Assembly (NCBI GenBank): GCA_020809705.1
Contig: CP085826.1
Span: 1,674,001 to 1,738,000 of the forward strand
Direction: 5' to 3'
Source of the DNA: Calonectria ilicicola
Lineage: Eukaryota > Ascomycota > Sordariomycetes > Hypocreales > Nectriaceae
Length of the DNA: 64,000 nucleotides
The notes beneath the pieces were generated by a model, which worked only from the letters and a program-made list of their open reading frames with translations, ran no database searches and was not told the DNA's origin. Below, one piece after another: positions 44,651 to 55,100 of this stretch (within the stretch, counting starts at the first letter, position 1; each line of letters begins with the position of its first letter). The position numbers were made by a program, and so were the translations under genes.

Positions 44651-46912
44651 ATGATTTGCCAGATTTTGCCCTCTCGAGACAATACAATATCAAAGTCCGA
44701 GACATCGTCCATAAATAAGCGCCCTCAATTCTCAGACTCGGCACAGCTACTGCCGCAAAGTCATGAACGCATGTCGGATGAAGCTCGAACCTTTCAATTC
44801 GGGCATTCAAACCACCCCAATCCCACAAAAACATTCATTCCCTCATTTGGTTTGGCAGCGCTTCGAGATAAATTCCGGTCTCGGAGTAAAGAAGAATGTC
44901 CGAAGGAGGTCTGCAATGACAGCAGGCGATCGGCCTTCTATTGCCTTGCCTTTCTCCACTTACCTGCGATTTCAATCACTCTAATGTTAATGAGTCTCTA
45001 TGTCAGAAGATTTGGGTGGACGCCTCCACATCCTACCGCCGATGAGCTAAGTGCCCTTCAATTTGCTGCCAAGGTACACGAGTCATTCATCTTAATATCC
45101 CTCGGAGACGTTTTGTTGCATCGAATTCAGTATGGTCTGCTAGTCAATGATGGAATTCCGCTTGGTTTTCTCTCGTCCATCTACAATTTAGTCTCCCCAG
45201 TTTTATATCTCACGAGCTGGGAATTTTGGGCTGCACTTCTAAACCCAACACCAAATCGCAAATTCCACGGAGTCACCGGTGCTCTAATTATCACTCTCAG
45301 CTTGCTCAGCATTGGAGCTAGCCCCTTCTCGGCCATTGCGATGATCCCCCGTCAAGGGTGGTGGTTAGTGGGAAATGGCCCTGGCGGAGAAGAAATATCT
45401 GATATTACACCGGATTACTATATTCCCGGAGATCTTTATAAAATGGAACTTACTTCAGAAGATGTATTCAAGTCCGCGAACATCTACTGTCAACCCGGAA
45501 TATCGGAAGCGACCTGCATGAAGCCGGGCCTAGAAACGATAGTTTTGGAGCTGTTACCGACCTACATCGACCCGCCTATCATGCCACGAAAAGAAAACAT
45601 CTCCTACAACGTAAATGATGCTACAAGAAAAAACCGGCCTATCTCAGTTACAACAGCTGGTCAATATCAAGAAGTGTCTTTTGCCACATGTCCAATGACT
45701 TTTGTGGCGGATGCACTCGGAAATGAGTTTGCCTACGTCGAATGGACTGGCTACGATGACCTACTTATCAAATCGGAGAGAGAACGGTCTTCTATAAGAG
45801 ATAAGTGGAAACAGCCTCTAGTAGCCGTCCATTGCAATTCGACTTGGATGGAAGGCGATACCGCTAACTTCGACTTTAATGGTGGGTTCCTTGAAAATAC
45901 CACTTTGAGCCTCGATCTAAAAGACGAATTCAAGTCATTGAACTTGACAGAAGACAACAAGACAAAATTTGGTCTTCTAAATCCCACAATACTTGATACA
46001 AAACACCAAAAACTCCCCCCGCTCAGCGCAGCTATCATATTTGGTGGCCGCGTTAACCTCTCATCAACAACCAGCGATTCAAATACAACAATTGGAGTGA
46101 ACCTCGCACTGTGTTTGATCTCTGCCCGCTGGGTCGAAGCCGATGCCTGGGTCCAACGCAGTTCATCAATTGACGTGAAGAGTGACATCGGTTTTCCCAC
46201 TGCGGATACCTTTACCTACCTACGAAAGACCGCTACAACCGACAGAATCATCAAAATGAGTGAGGGATGGTTAAACGATGTTGGGACAATAGACAGCGGT
46301 ACCAATAGCACCACGGATATCCCCTTATATCAGGCAGCTACGCAATTCTGCTTGCCCACGGGCTCTGTAATTCTGCCGGGCTGTTTTGCAACGCTCCTTT
46401 CTGCTCACTTCACCGACTCACTATCAGGACCTACGAGACTACAATTCCCTGGGTTTGGTTCAAAGGATGAGCCACCAGGTCAAAATGACACACTCATCAA
46501 GCATACGTATTATACGAATTCATACGCCTATGTATTTCAGAACAGCATTGCTCTACCACTAGCATTTGCCACACTATTGCTTCATTTAGCAGTCGCACTA
46601 GCACATTGCGGCATTGTTATTCTATCACCAGTTCCATGGCATGCCTCCAGCTGGGGGAGCTTCGGGCAGATTCTGGTTCTTGCACTGCAATCTCGAGCTC
46701 CACAAGGCTTAGAAAATACTTCCGCCGGAGTTGCAAGCTCCCAAACATGGAAGAAGGTGACAGTCGTAAGAGAAGTTGGAAATGAAGGCCGCTTAGAAAT
46801 GGTCTTGGAACCTGGACAAGAGGACAGAAAAGATTTCGAGGCGGTGGAATATTGTGCTAGTGACCCGCGCTTACAAACCAGGCGGGTACAAAGTAGAATG
46901 AAGTACAACTAG
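44651..46912 (+). CDS. Large fungal membrane protein of unknown function with glycosylated ectodomain
   Basis: An intronless frame of 753 residues from the first ATG (44651); an alternative ATG at 44771 (MSDEARTFQF) would remove 40 poorly ordered residues and is equally possible. The layout is a hydrophilic N-terminus; TM segments near residues 95-117 (LAFLHLPAISITLMLMSLY), 165-190 (FLSSIYNLVSPVLYLTSWEF) and 205-230; a long Ser/Thr/Asn-rich region of about 400 residues with many N-x-S/T sites (NISY, NSTW, NTTL, NLSS, NTTI, NDTL); then a final TM (IALPLAFATLLLHLAVALAH) and a short cytoplasmic tail. The motif KVHESFILISLGDVLLHRIQYGLL-like helix between TM1 and TM2 recurs in uncharacterised fungal proteins. 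No enzymatic signature is visible. A surface sensor or wall-associated role is possible but not shown. Confidence 0.75.
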   Translation: MICQILPSRDNTISKSETSSINKRPQFSDSAQLLPQSHERMSDEARTFQFGHSNHPNPTKTFIPSFGLAALRDKFRSRSKEECPKEVCNDSRRSAFYCLAFLHLPAISITLMLMSLYVRRFGWTPPHPTADELSALQFAAKVHESFILISLGDVLLHRIQYGLLVNDGIPLGFLSSIYNLVSPVLYLTSWEFWAALLNPTPNRKFHGVTGALIITLSLLSIGASPFSAIAMIPRQGWWLVGNGPGGEEISDITPDYYIPGDLYKMELTSEDVFKSANIYCQPGISEATCMKPGLETIVLELLPTYIDPPIMPRKENISYNVNDATRKNRPISVTTAGQYQEVSFATCPMTFVADALGNEFAYVEWTGYDDLLIKSERERSSIRDKWKQPLVAVHCNSTWMEGDTANFDFNGGFLENTTLSLDLKDEFKSLNLTEDNKTKFGLLNPTILDTKHQKLPPLSAAIIFGGRVNLSSTTSDSNTTIGVNLALCLISARWVEADAWVQRSSSIDVKSDIGFPTADTFTYLRKTATTDRIIKMSEGWLNDVGTIDSGTNSTTDIPLYQAATQFCLPTGSVILPGCFATLLSAHFTDSLSGPTRLQFPGFGSKDEPPGQNDTLIKHTYYTNSYAYVFQNSIALPLAFATLLLHLAVALAHCGIVILSPVPWHASSWGSFGQILVLALQSRAPQGLENTSAGVASSQTWKKVTVVREVGNEGRLEMVLEPGQEDRKDFEAVEYCASDPRLQTRRVQSRMKYN

Positions 46913-47528
46913 CGGCATTTAATCCGTGAAGGCAAAAAGAAAAAATGAAAAAATGAAAGAAATGTCAATGAAAGTAAAATTACATGTCTCAAAGTGCCAA
47001 AAAGTCAATTGCGTTTAAAATCGCTTCGTTGGTTACATCATCACCGCGAAATATTAACCACGTATAAGCTTAACAAAGATAAAGAAGAAATCTTTGAAAA
47101 TAAACTTTGGTGAGATGAACGTTCCAACATGCGGGCTGCTTCTAACAAAGCATAAATGGATCTGGGGCTCTTTGTGCTTAGCGTGGATGCTTGATATTGA
47201 TCGTTCCACGCAACGCCTCGCAGCGGTGATAACAAAAACAACAGGCTGAGAAAAAAAAAAGAATCTGAACAGAGAAACACGCCAACAAATCCAGAGACGC
47301 CGGGAAGGATCTGCGGAAAAGGAATTAATAAACAAGATAGCACATTGCAGGGTGTCTGTGGGGGGAGGGCTGATATAAAAGCTGTAAAAGAGGCTGCAAA
47401 AGTTCATCCAACCTAATTGACCAACAACTCCGCTAAGTTAGTTATGTGTTAGACTATAATCGAAATTCCCAAGCTTTGAGGTCGATTTAAAAACGGCCAT
47501 CAAATAACTTCTAAGAGCAAGGTCAACA
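46913..47528. other. Intergenic spacer
   Basis: A+T-rich just after the membrane-protein gene, then the upstream region of the next gene. Minus-strand frames at 47.04-47.41 kb are Phe/Leu/Ser-rich and look non-coding. Confidence 0.5.
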
Positions 47529-48395
47529 ATGAGGTCTCCTCGTAAGTAACTAGCATCAACCCTAAACCGGTCGAAAATCTAACTCAAATCACAGCATGGG
47601 AGTGGGCAGTGGACCCGGATATTCCAAGCCTATTGGAAGTCCTTGTCTATGTGGAAGCAATACGCAACATCAGAGGCTTATCCGAAAGTGATACGTTGGG
47701 AGTGCTGATGGATGTAGTGGTCGCTGATGGGTTAGTCAAGAAAGACTTCGAGCCTGAGACCCTATTGCACCTTGTTGCCTATTTTAGATCTGCCTCTGAT
47801 GAGCAAGCTAGGGAATTTTGCAGTTCAGTTGTGGAGTGGGGTGAGGAAGAGATCTTGCTCCAGAAGGTTTCTCGCTTGTACATGCGGCATCACCATCGAC
47901 TCACCTGTTGGCCTCCCGTGCTGATGAACAACAACGGCGTACCTTGGCGTGCTCGGAGCATGCGCGGCGACAACGCTTTTGACGGAGTACAAATGCAAAT
48001 TATCCCGGTTGTCTTGCAAGGTTTAGTCGAAGGTAAAGTTCACAGTCCAGGGCGAGAAAAAAATACTGACTCAATCAATAGCGGACTGTGAGAATGGTGC
48101 GACTTGGTTCTCTGATACACGGCTTCCATCTCCAAGAGATGTTCAAGAATACATCAATACAATTGTCAAGATGGTGAAGTTTAGGGAAATTTCCAAGGTT
48201 GAGATTTTTTACCTAGTTTTTGAGACCTTGAATGATTACGGAAAGAATGTACTGAATGAGTCGACTATATCCAACTGGGAGGACTGCTTGTGCTTGCTTC
48301 AACGTGCGCCCAGCCAACAAGCATATAAAATATGCGAAGCCGTCATTGCTTGGGGTGAACGAGAGTTCACTGCCAACGAATTATATGAGAAGTAG
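47529..48395 (+). CDS. Unrecognised protein made of two copies of an ~86-residue module
   Basis: Three exons, 47529-47541 (13 bp), 47595-48032 and 48082-48395, keep phase to 254 residues; introns are 53 and 49 bp, the first with a canonical GTAAGT. The tiny first exon is supported by the continuation MRSPPWEWAVDPDIPSLLEV. I do not recognise a family. Residues 15-100 and 169-254 appear to be repeats of one helical module: each begins with a helix containing an acidic/hydrophobic stretch, then an ETL/EDCL helix, and ends with VVEWGEEEI...LY (83-100) or VIAWGEREF...LY (238 on). Between them is a ~68-residue basic linker (RLYMRHHHR). It has no signal peptide or TM. It probably forms an alpha-helical protein; function is not assigned. 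Confidence 0.72.
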
Positions 48396-48925
48396 ACGAA
48401 ACGGCCCGTTTTGAGGAATTGGAAGGGCAGTGGGTGGGAAATGCCGGGGTCCGCTGCTATTATTCCCATGGCCGCCCTTGTTATTTGGCGGGTATGGAGA
48501 TCCATTACCAAAGTTTAAATAAAAGGCTAAGTCCACAACCTAATAGTTGCAATGACAGATCTCGAAATTGAAAATAGATTGTTTACTCACTTGCTATCAT
48601 TTTTCAACCAGATGAATTCCTAATTTATTACTACAAGTTATCGTACTTGTTTGAATGCAATAGAGTGTCTCAAAACCCGTTAAATAATTTATCAAAGGCC
48701 GTCACTCATATTATTTCATGCGAGGAGCGGAGTTGAATGCTCCTCGATGGGTTGAAACCTGGTATCCATATGCCCTAACTATAACACACTTGAAAATGAC
48801 CATGACCGGTACCGTTTATCCCTACCCCGCCAAATACCCAGACCAATGCTTTTTTATGAATGTACCAACTTCCCTTTGGCACACACTGAGACCGAGAAAT
48901 GCACCGTTTCACCAACCGCCGTTGA
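48396..48925. other. Intergenic spacer between convergent genes
   Basis: About 530 bp. A 75-codon frame at 48718-48945 has no support. No gene seen. Confidence 0.5.
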
Positions 48926-49529
48926 CTAACGAGCTTGAAACGTGAGAGAAACCATTAAACAGAAAATAACGCCTGCCTTGACTTCAACAGAGGTGCCAGA
49001 TGAAACACGGATATATTTTCCAGTCTCCCAGTGGAGCAGGGACTCGTCCTGCGAGTAGGTCGAGCGAGCGCAGACGACGGGCTCATACAAGCCATTGACA
49101 TGGACAGTCCGAAACCCCGTGGCTGGCTGCGGCTGCGATGGATACTTTTGCAAGAAACCCAGGGGAAGCAGGAAATAGACCTCGTTGGACTGCGGGTGCA
49201 GCCCCCCGCCGCCCTCCAGGAAAAACGGACCGCACTCTCGGATGGAGGCTGCCGCTCCGTACTCTTCTTCGAGTTCGTTGGTGTGAATAGCTCCCTACAC
49301 ATCGCCTTGGTCTGAGCCATGGGGTGGTCTTTTCTCTGTGATGAACCTCGCAACTTACGTGTTCTCTGCGGAAGGCGCTGAAGATTTTGTAGATCAGCTC
49401 GGTTCTCTGAAACTCGTGCATGGTGGTGCCGCGTTGCCACAGGTACGTCTGCTGGTCGTGGTCATCGCAGGCCTGGACAGCTAGTCTGCGAATATCCTTG
49501 TGGGCCGAGAAGATGACAGTGCCGCTCAT
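48926..49529 (-). CDS. Hypothetical protein, small two-exon gene
   Basis: Two exons, 49529-49359 and 49294-48926, joined over a 64-bp GTAAGT...TAG intron in phase 0, give 179 residues. Before the join the sequence reads FQRTELIYKIFSAFRREH, and after it GAIHTNELEEEYGAAAS, a smooth coding continuation with good acidic/hydrophobic balance. The protein has no signal peptide or TM and one Gly-rich turn (FLEGGGGLHPQ). I do not recognise the family. The C-terminal ~16 residues (AGVIFCLMVSLTFQAR) are hydrophobic and may be intron or read-through sequence, so the true stop could lie slightly earlier through an undetected splice. The G+C-rich third positions make it look more like a conserved gene than a shadow frame. 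Function unassigned. Confidence 0.62.
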
Positions 49530-50631
49530 AGTCGGCGACTGGTTCCGTCTTGTCCCAGGGTTACAGCAAGTCTCTTGACGCGTCGTCGTCCTTTTTCTTC
49601 AGGTCCCAGGGCGCGGGGTTTGGTTGTTTTCTTTTTCTCCCCTCCTGGTTCGTCTGTCTGACAGTCGGGTAATTGTCGGTCATACTGGGCAAGCCACGTC
49701 GTACAGGATAGCGATACGCAGCCGGCAGGGCTAATCAGCGCTGAGGGTTGCATTCTTTTGGTGGCCTGGCCATTGGGTTGTGCTGTGAGATGCATCGCTG
49801 GCCGACTGAAGCGATTTTGCAGTTGCAGCAGTGCTCATCGCAGCAGCGGCACGCACAGGCACATGGGTTCCCACTTGGAGCGTGGCGGCGTTGGGGCTGA
49901 ATCGCGCCTTGAATGAATGAATGAGTGAGTGAAAGAGGGAATAAGAAGAGAGAGGGGAGTAGTGGGCGATCAGTGATCTTTTTTTTTCTTATTGGCATCC
50001 AGCGCCTATTGTCGGCATGCAGAAAAATATTGAACAAAAAAAATCAGCCTCTGCAGACAATATTATGCTGTGCTCCTCCAATACAAATCCACCAAGCCCG
50101 CCCAGACCAGACGCAACCAGGTTCATCATTGGACAGACTGATAATGGCGGGGGATCTTTCTCGCGGCACAGCGGCATCCTCCCACAAGCTAGCAAATAAG
50201 CTCCCGTACTTTAATCGGTAGTTAAACGCGATCAACCACCACGTAATAACGCGCTTCCTAATCCGGCATCTAAAAGCGAATGCGGGCCCAATAGTGTGCT
50301 TTGATCCGTCGTCGGCTTGCTTCTATCAACGCCAAGTCTAGCTTATCGCCAATCAGTGTTTCTCGGGTTGGCCTGTTGTCTCACTATGAATGCCTCTACT
50401 GTTGTGTTATCTGCTTGTCTTGACACTTGACTAGCACACCGGCGCCTCCCGGGAAAAAATTCCAAGCAACCATTCCTCCTCCCCCGCACAGATTTGCAAG
50501 AATTCCAGTATTTATCGCACTTGTCATCATATCTTCATCTTGTCGATTGCTTCAACTCCACGCTGACTTGGGTGCTCAATCACCGCCAAAAACCCACATC
50601 ATATTCCAGGTTCTCCACTACAGTGCCCACC
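49530..50631. other. Divergent spacer upstream of the second permease gene
   Basis: About 1.1 kb between the hypothetical gene and the permease start. It holds C/T-rich stretches just before 50,480 and in 50,560-50,631, typical of fungal 5' leaders. The permease frame is open back to 50494, but that part is not family-like. No gene seen. Confidence 0.5.
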
Positions 50632-52107
50632 ATGGCTGAAAAGGGAGAAAAAGAGGTTGACGAACGCACTTCTGTTCGTGAGGGAGACCTCACCATTCAG
50701 ACGCAGAAGCCATTCACAGTGCTCTCCGCACTCGGCATCGCCTATGGAACCACCAACACGGCCATTGGCATCCTGCTCGTTCTTGGCAGCACTGTCCCCA
50801 TGGGCGGGTCTCCTCTCGCCTTCTGGGGCTTCCTCGTCATGGCTGGAGTCGGATTGGCCACGGCCACGACCCTTGCCGAATTGGTCTCTGCAATGCCTCA
50901 CCCAGGTGGTCAATACATATGGGTGAACCGACTCGCGCCTGAGAACTGCCGACGTTTCCTCTCCTACGTTACCGCTATGATCAGTTGGCTCGCTGCTGTC
51001 GCCACCGGCGCCTCTGCCAACCTGTCGGTGCTTCTTGGGATCTTCGCCATCGTCCCGCTTTTCGACCCTACCTTTGTCTACCACCGATGGATGGGTTTTG
51101 TGGGCTTTCAGGCGCTTAACATCCTCACGGCAGCTGGCGCTTGTTTCGAAAACGCGCTACCAAAAATTTCCAAAGTTATCCTGTTACTAAGCTGCACTAC
51201 CATTGGTGTGGTCTTTATCACTCTATTCGCTATGTCTGACAGCCATGCGAGTGCCAAGGAATTCTTCACAACCACTGTGAATATTTCTGGGTGGCCCAAT
51301 GGTATTGCCTTTATTATTGGGATGAACGGGGCAAATTGGAGCTTCTCTTGTCTCGACGTAGCTACTCACCTTGCTGAAGAAATTCCTTCCCCCAGCACCA
51401 ATATCCCAAAAGCCTTGATCTGGACCATCGTCGTTGGTTTCTGCTCCGGGCTTCTGGTTATCCTAGCCGTATTCATCAACTTGCCTTCCATTGACGGCAC
51501 CGCTGACAACTCGGCCATTTCTCTTTTCTATCAAATCACTGGTAGCAGAGCTGCAGCTGTCGGTCTTTGGGTCCCTGTCCTTCTGGTTACCATCAGTGCT
51601 GTATGGTCTATTCATACTTGGCAGTCTCGCCTTGCTTGGACTATCAGCCGTGAGCGCGGCTTCCCTTTGTATCAATACTTGAGCAAAATTTCCACAAGCC
51701 CTTTTTATACTCCGATTTGGTCTATAGTCGGGTCAGCCACTGGTACTGCCATTTTCGGATGTCTTTATCTTGCGTCTGATCTGGCATTCAACTCACTCAT
51801 CGCAACTGGTATTCTCCTTCAATACATCAGTTACAGTATTCCTGTGATATTGGCTCTTGCTCGGGGTCGGTCCAACATAAATCACGGACCTTTTTGGTAT
51901 CCCAGGTTAGGTTTTGTCGCCAATATTACGATGCTCATGTGGACTGTGGTAGCTCTTATTTTCTATTGTTTCCCTTCATACTCGGAAGTGGTTGCTAGTC
52001 AGATGAACTACGCCTCTGCAGTCCTTGCAATTATTGTTATTTTCATTACGACTCTTTGGTTTGTCTATGCCAAGAACAACTATAAGATTAATGAAGCCTT
52101 TGCATGA
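50632..52107 (+). CDS. Amino acid/choline permease of the APC superfamily (second copy)
   Basis: An intronless frame of 491 residues. The open frame begins at 50494, but the ATG at 50632 in a CACCATGG context gives the usual short acidic N-terminus (MAEKGEKEVDERTS), so it is chosen. About 12 membrane segments start near residue 30 (FTVLSALGIAYGTTNTAIG). Characteristic elements are TLAELVSAMPHPGGQYIWVN after TM2 and the cytosolic loop ATHLAEEIPSPSTNIPKAL at about residue 243-261. This is the fungal choline/GABA/amino acid transporter group (HNM1-like). It is a plasma-membrane importer, substrate not determinable. It differs clearly from the permease at 4 kb, so the two are old paralogues rather than a recent duplication. 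Its stop is 87 bp from the stop of the convergent NLR gene. Confidence 0.9.
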   Translation: MAEKGEKEVDERTSVREGDLTIQTQKPFTVLSALGIAYGTTNTAIGILLVLGSTVPMGGSPLAFWGFLVMAGVGLATATTLAELVSAMPHPGGQYIWVNRLAPENCRRFLSYVTAMISWLAAVATGASANLSVLLGIFAIVPLFDPTFVYHRWMGFVGFQALNILTAAGACFENALPKISKVILLLSCTTIGVVFITLFAMSDSHASAKEFFTTTVNISGWPNGIAFIIGMNGANWSFSCLDVATHLAEEIPSPSTNIPKALIWTIVVGFCSGLLVILAVFINLPSIDGTADNSAISLFYQITGSRAAAVGLWVPVLLVTISAVWSIHTWQSRLAWTISRERGFPLYQYLSKISTSPFYTPIWSIVGSATGTAIFGCLYLASDLAFNSLIATGILLQYISYSIPVILALARGRSNINHGPFWYPRLGFVANITMLMWTVVALIFYCFPSYSEVVASQMNYASAVLAIIVIFITTLWFVYAKNNYKINEAFA

Positions 52108-52194
52108 TCGGGATTAATACTATCAAATTCATTGCAATAGGCTTTTAAAATATTATTATCATGGGAAACCAAAGCCAGTGCCCTTTTAGTCCTG

Positions 52195-55100
52195 CTACTT
52201 TCTCGAAAGAATTTTGACAATTTCTGTATAACCATTCCCTAACGCCACGTCATATGGAGTATGTCCATCGTCATTTTCAATGTTGATATCTGCTCCATTG
52301 TTCATTAGCTGTTCCACAATAAACTGATGGCCGTTATATGAGGCCATATAAAGTGGTGTGCAGCCATGAATACCACTGGCGTCAACGTTCGCTCCTCCTT
52401 TTATAAGACATCTAACAAGGGCCGGAAGGTTGTCTCGTGAAGCTATATGGAGCGGTGTGTCTCCAGATGCATTGGTTTCGTTGACGTTGGCCCCTTTATT
52501 TATCAGATAAATGCCTATGTGATAATTTCGATTTTTCATAGCCGTGCAAAGTAGTGAATCTCCGTATTTGTTTCTTTCGTTGATATCAGCTCCGTGCTTC
52601 AGGCAAGACTCGATGCCAGACAAGGAATCAGCCAACAAAGCGTCAAATAACATCTCAGAGACATATTGATTTCGGCTTTTGAGAGCTATTTCTGTTTTCA
52701 AAAAGATTTCGATGATTTTCTGATCACCTTGTAATAAAGCCTCAAAGTATGTCTTTCGATTCAATTGATCGCAAGCAGTAGCATCTGCCCCCTTCCACAA
52801 GAGGAGTTCAATGATAGGTAGAAATCCATGTTTTACAGCCCTATGAAGAGGTGTTTGATCTGCCATATCCTTGCTATTAATATCCGCTCCATAGTCAATT
52901 AGGAGTTTAGAGATACTCATAAAGCCTTTAGTTGCTGCTATTTGAAGTGGAGTTTCACCATACACGTTTCTAGCATCCACACCCGCTCCATAACGGAGAA
53001 GTAGTTCAGTGATCACCTCATCATTCAAATTTGAGGCGGTGTAGAGCAAAGTTTCGTTTTGTCTGCCCACAGCCTCGACATCTGCCCCAGCCTCAATGAG
53101 GAGCCTAAAAGTTCTCATGGAGTGATTTTGTGCTGCCCTTTGAACGGGTGTTTCATACATGACATTGCGAGCTTCAATATCCGCTCCACCTTTGAGAAGG
53201 AGTTTGGCGGTTGCAAATAAGTCTCTATCTGATGCTTTATGTAACGGCGTCGAAAGATCCAAATCTCTGACATTTATATCAGCTCCCCCACTAATCAGAG
53301 TTGCTGCAGTTTCCTCTTTACATCCACTTATGGCCAATTGGAGAGATGTTTGGTTATATTTATTCTGAGCTTCAATATCTGCTCCAAGGTTAAGAAGAAG
53401 TTGAACAATTGTGTTTAAGCCTTTAAAAGATGCTGTATGTAGCGGCGTTGAGTTATTGCTATCTTTCGTATTTATGTTGGCTCCGCTATTAATCAGAGTT
53501 GCTGCAGTTTCCTGTTTGCATCCACTTATAGCCAATTGGAGAGATGTTTGGTTACATCTATTCTGAGCCTCAATATCTGCTCCAAGGTTAAGAAGAAGTT
53601 GAACAATTGTGTTTAAGCCTTTAAAAGATGCTGTATGTAGCGGCGTCAAGTCATTGCCATCTTTCATATTTATATTGGCTCCGCTATTAATCAGAGTTGC
53701 TGCAGTTTCCTGTTTGCATCCACTTATAGCCAATTGGAGAGACGTTTGGTTATCTTTATTCTGAGCCTCAATATCTGCTCCAAGATCAAGAAGAAGTTGA
53801 ACAATTGTGTTTAAGCCTTTAAAAGATGCTATATGTAGCGGTGTCGAGTTATTGCCATCTTTTGTATTTATATTGGCTCCGCCATTAATGAGAGATGCTG
53901 CAATTTCCCCCTGACTGTTATTTAAGGCCATACTAAGTGGCGTTTCGTTCTGTAGATTGCGAGAATTAATGTCTAGCCGCCTATCAAGAAGCAGTTGAAT
54001 TATGTCCTTTTGTCCATGTGCTAAGGCAACATGGAGTAGAGTATCACCACCAATCGTGTTGCTAATGTTAGGACTGTCTCCATTGTCGAGACAATATTTT
54101 ACAACATCTTCATGACCTCTCGCGGCCGCTAAGAATAGGGTCTCCAAAACATTCCCTGCCTGTCTATCCGCTCCTTGACCACATAAAAGTAAAATTGTAG
54201 ATTGATGGCCACTTTTATTCGCCAATGAGAGTGGAGTCTCACCCTCGTTATCGGTTCCATTAATATCCGCTCCATTATTGAGAAGAAGTTCCACAATTCT
54301 GGTTCGGCCATTCTCAGCAGCCCAGGTGAGTGGTGTTCGACGCGTATAACCGCCAATATCTTTTCTGTGAGTCAAGCCCTCTGTGATATCAACACCATTG
54401 TATATATTAGAAGACAAGCCCAAGAGAGCTGCGACGGTTTCCTTATTTCCATTGGCCAAGGCAGCAAATAATGGATACTTATATCGCTCCTTTCCTCGGA
54501 TGTTGATGAATGGCTCATGTTCAAGTCTTGTGCGGATGAGATTTGGCAACCCCTGATCTGCAAGAACATAGAGAATATCCACGGCTGGTGTATACTTGCG
54601 AGTATTATATCTCTCAAATCGATTGAATACTTTTATCCAGTATGGAATATCCAGCTGAGAGAGGAACTGCCGTTGGGAAATTGCTCCCCCAGCCACATCA
54701 GCATGGTAAAGAATACTGTGGCTAGCATATTCCAAGAAGGGGTACTGTTCCAAAATTGTCTCTTTCTCATCAGCAACCCCTATGTATTCTCGCACTGATA
54801 ATTGACTCATATATAGTTCACAGCATTTCTTCAGCCTCTCATGGCCTGGATATTCCCACTCAAAGCCAAGATCGGGCCACAATTCATGGAGACCTTTGTC
54901 TTTAAGTAGAAAGTCTCGAACAGATTCATGAATAAATTGAACCGTTGATTGTTGTTTGGATTTTGTTATTTCGGCCAATCCTTTCGAAGAACTAACAACA
55001 CATCTATTAAAGAGATCACCGGAATTATTGATATCAACATCCGGTATCACTGAATCAGCCAAGCCCTTTACAGCTAAGCCTGACCATATAGCATGATAGA

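Noticed and set aside
50494..50631. N-terminal extension of the second permease
   Set aside because: 46 residues unlike the family; the ATG at 50632 has a better context and gives a normal N-terminus.
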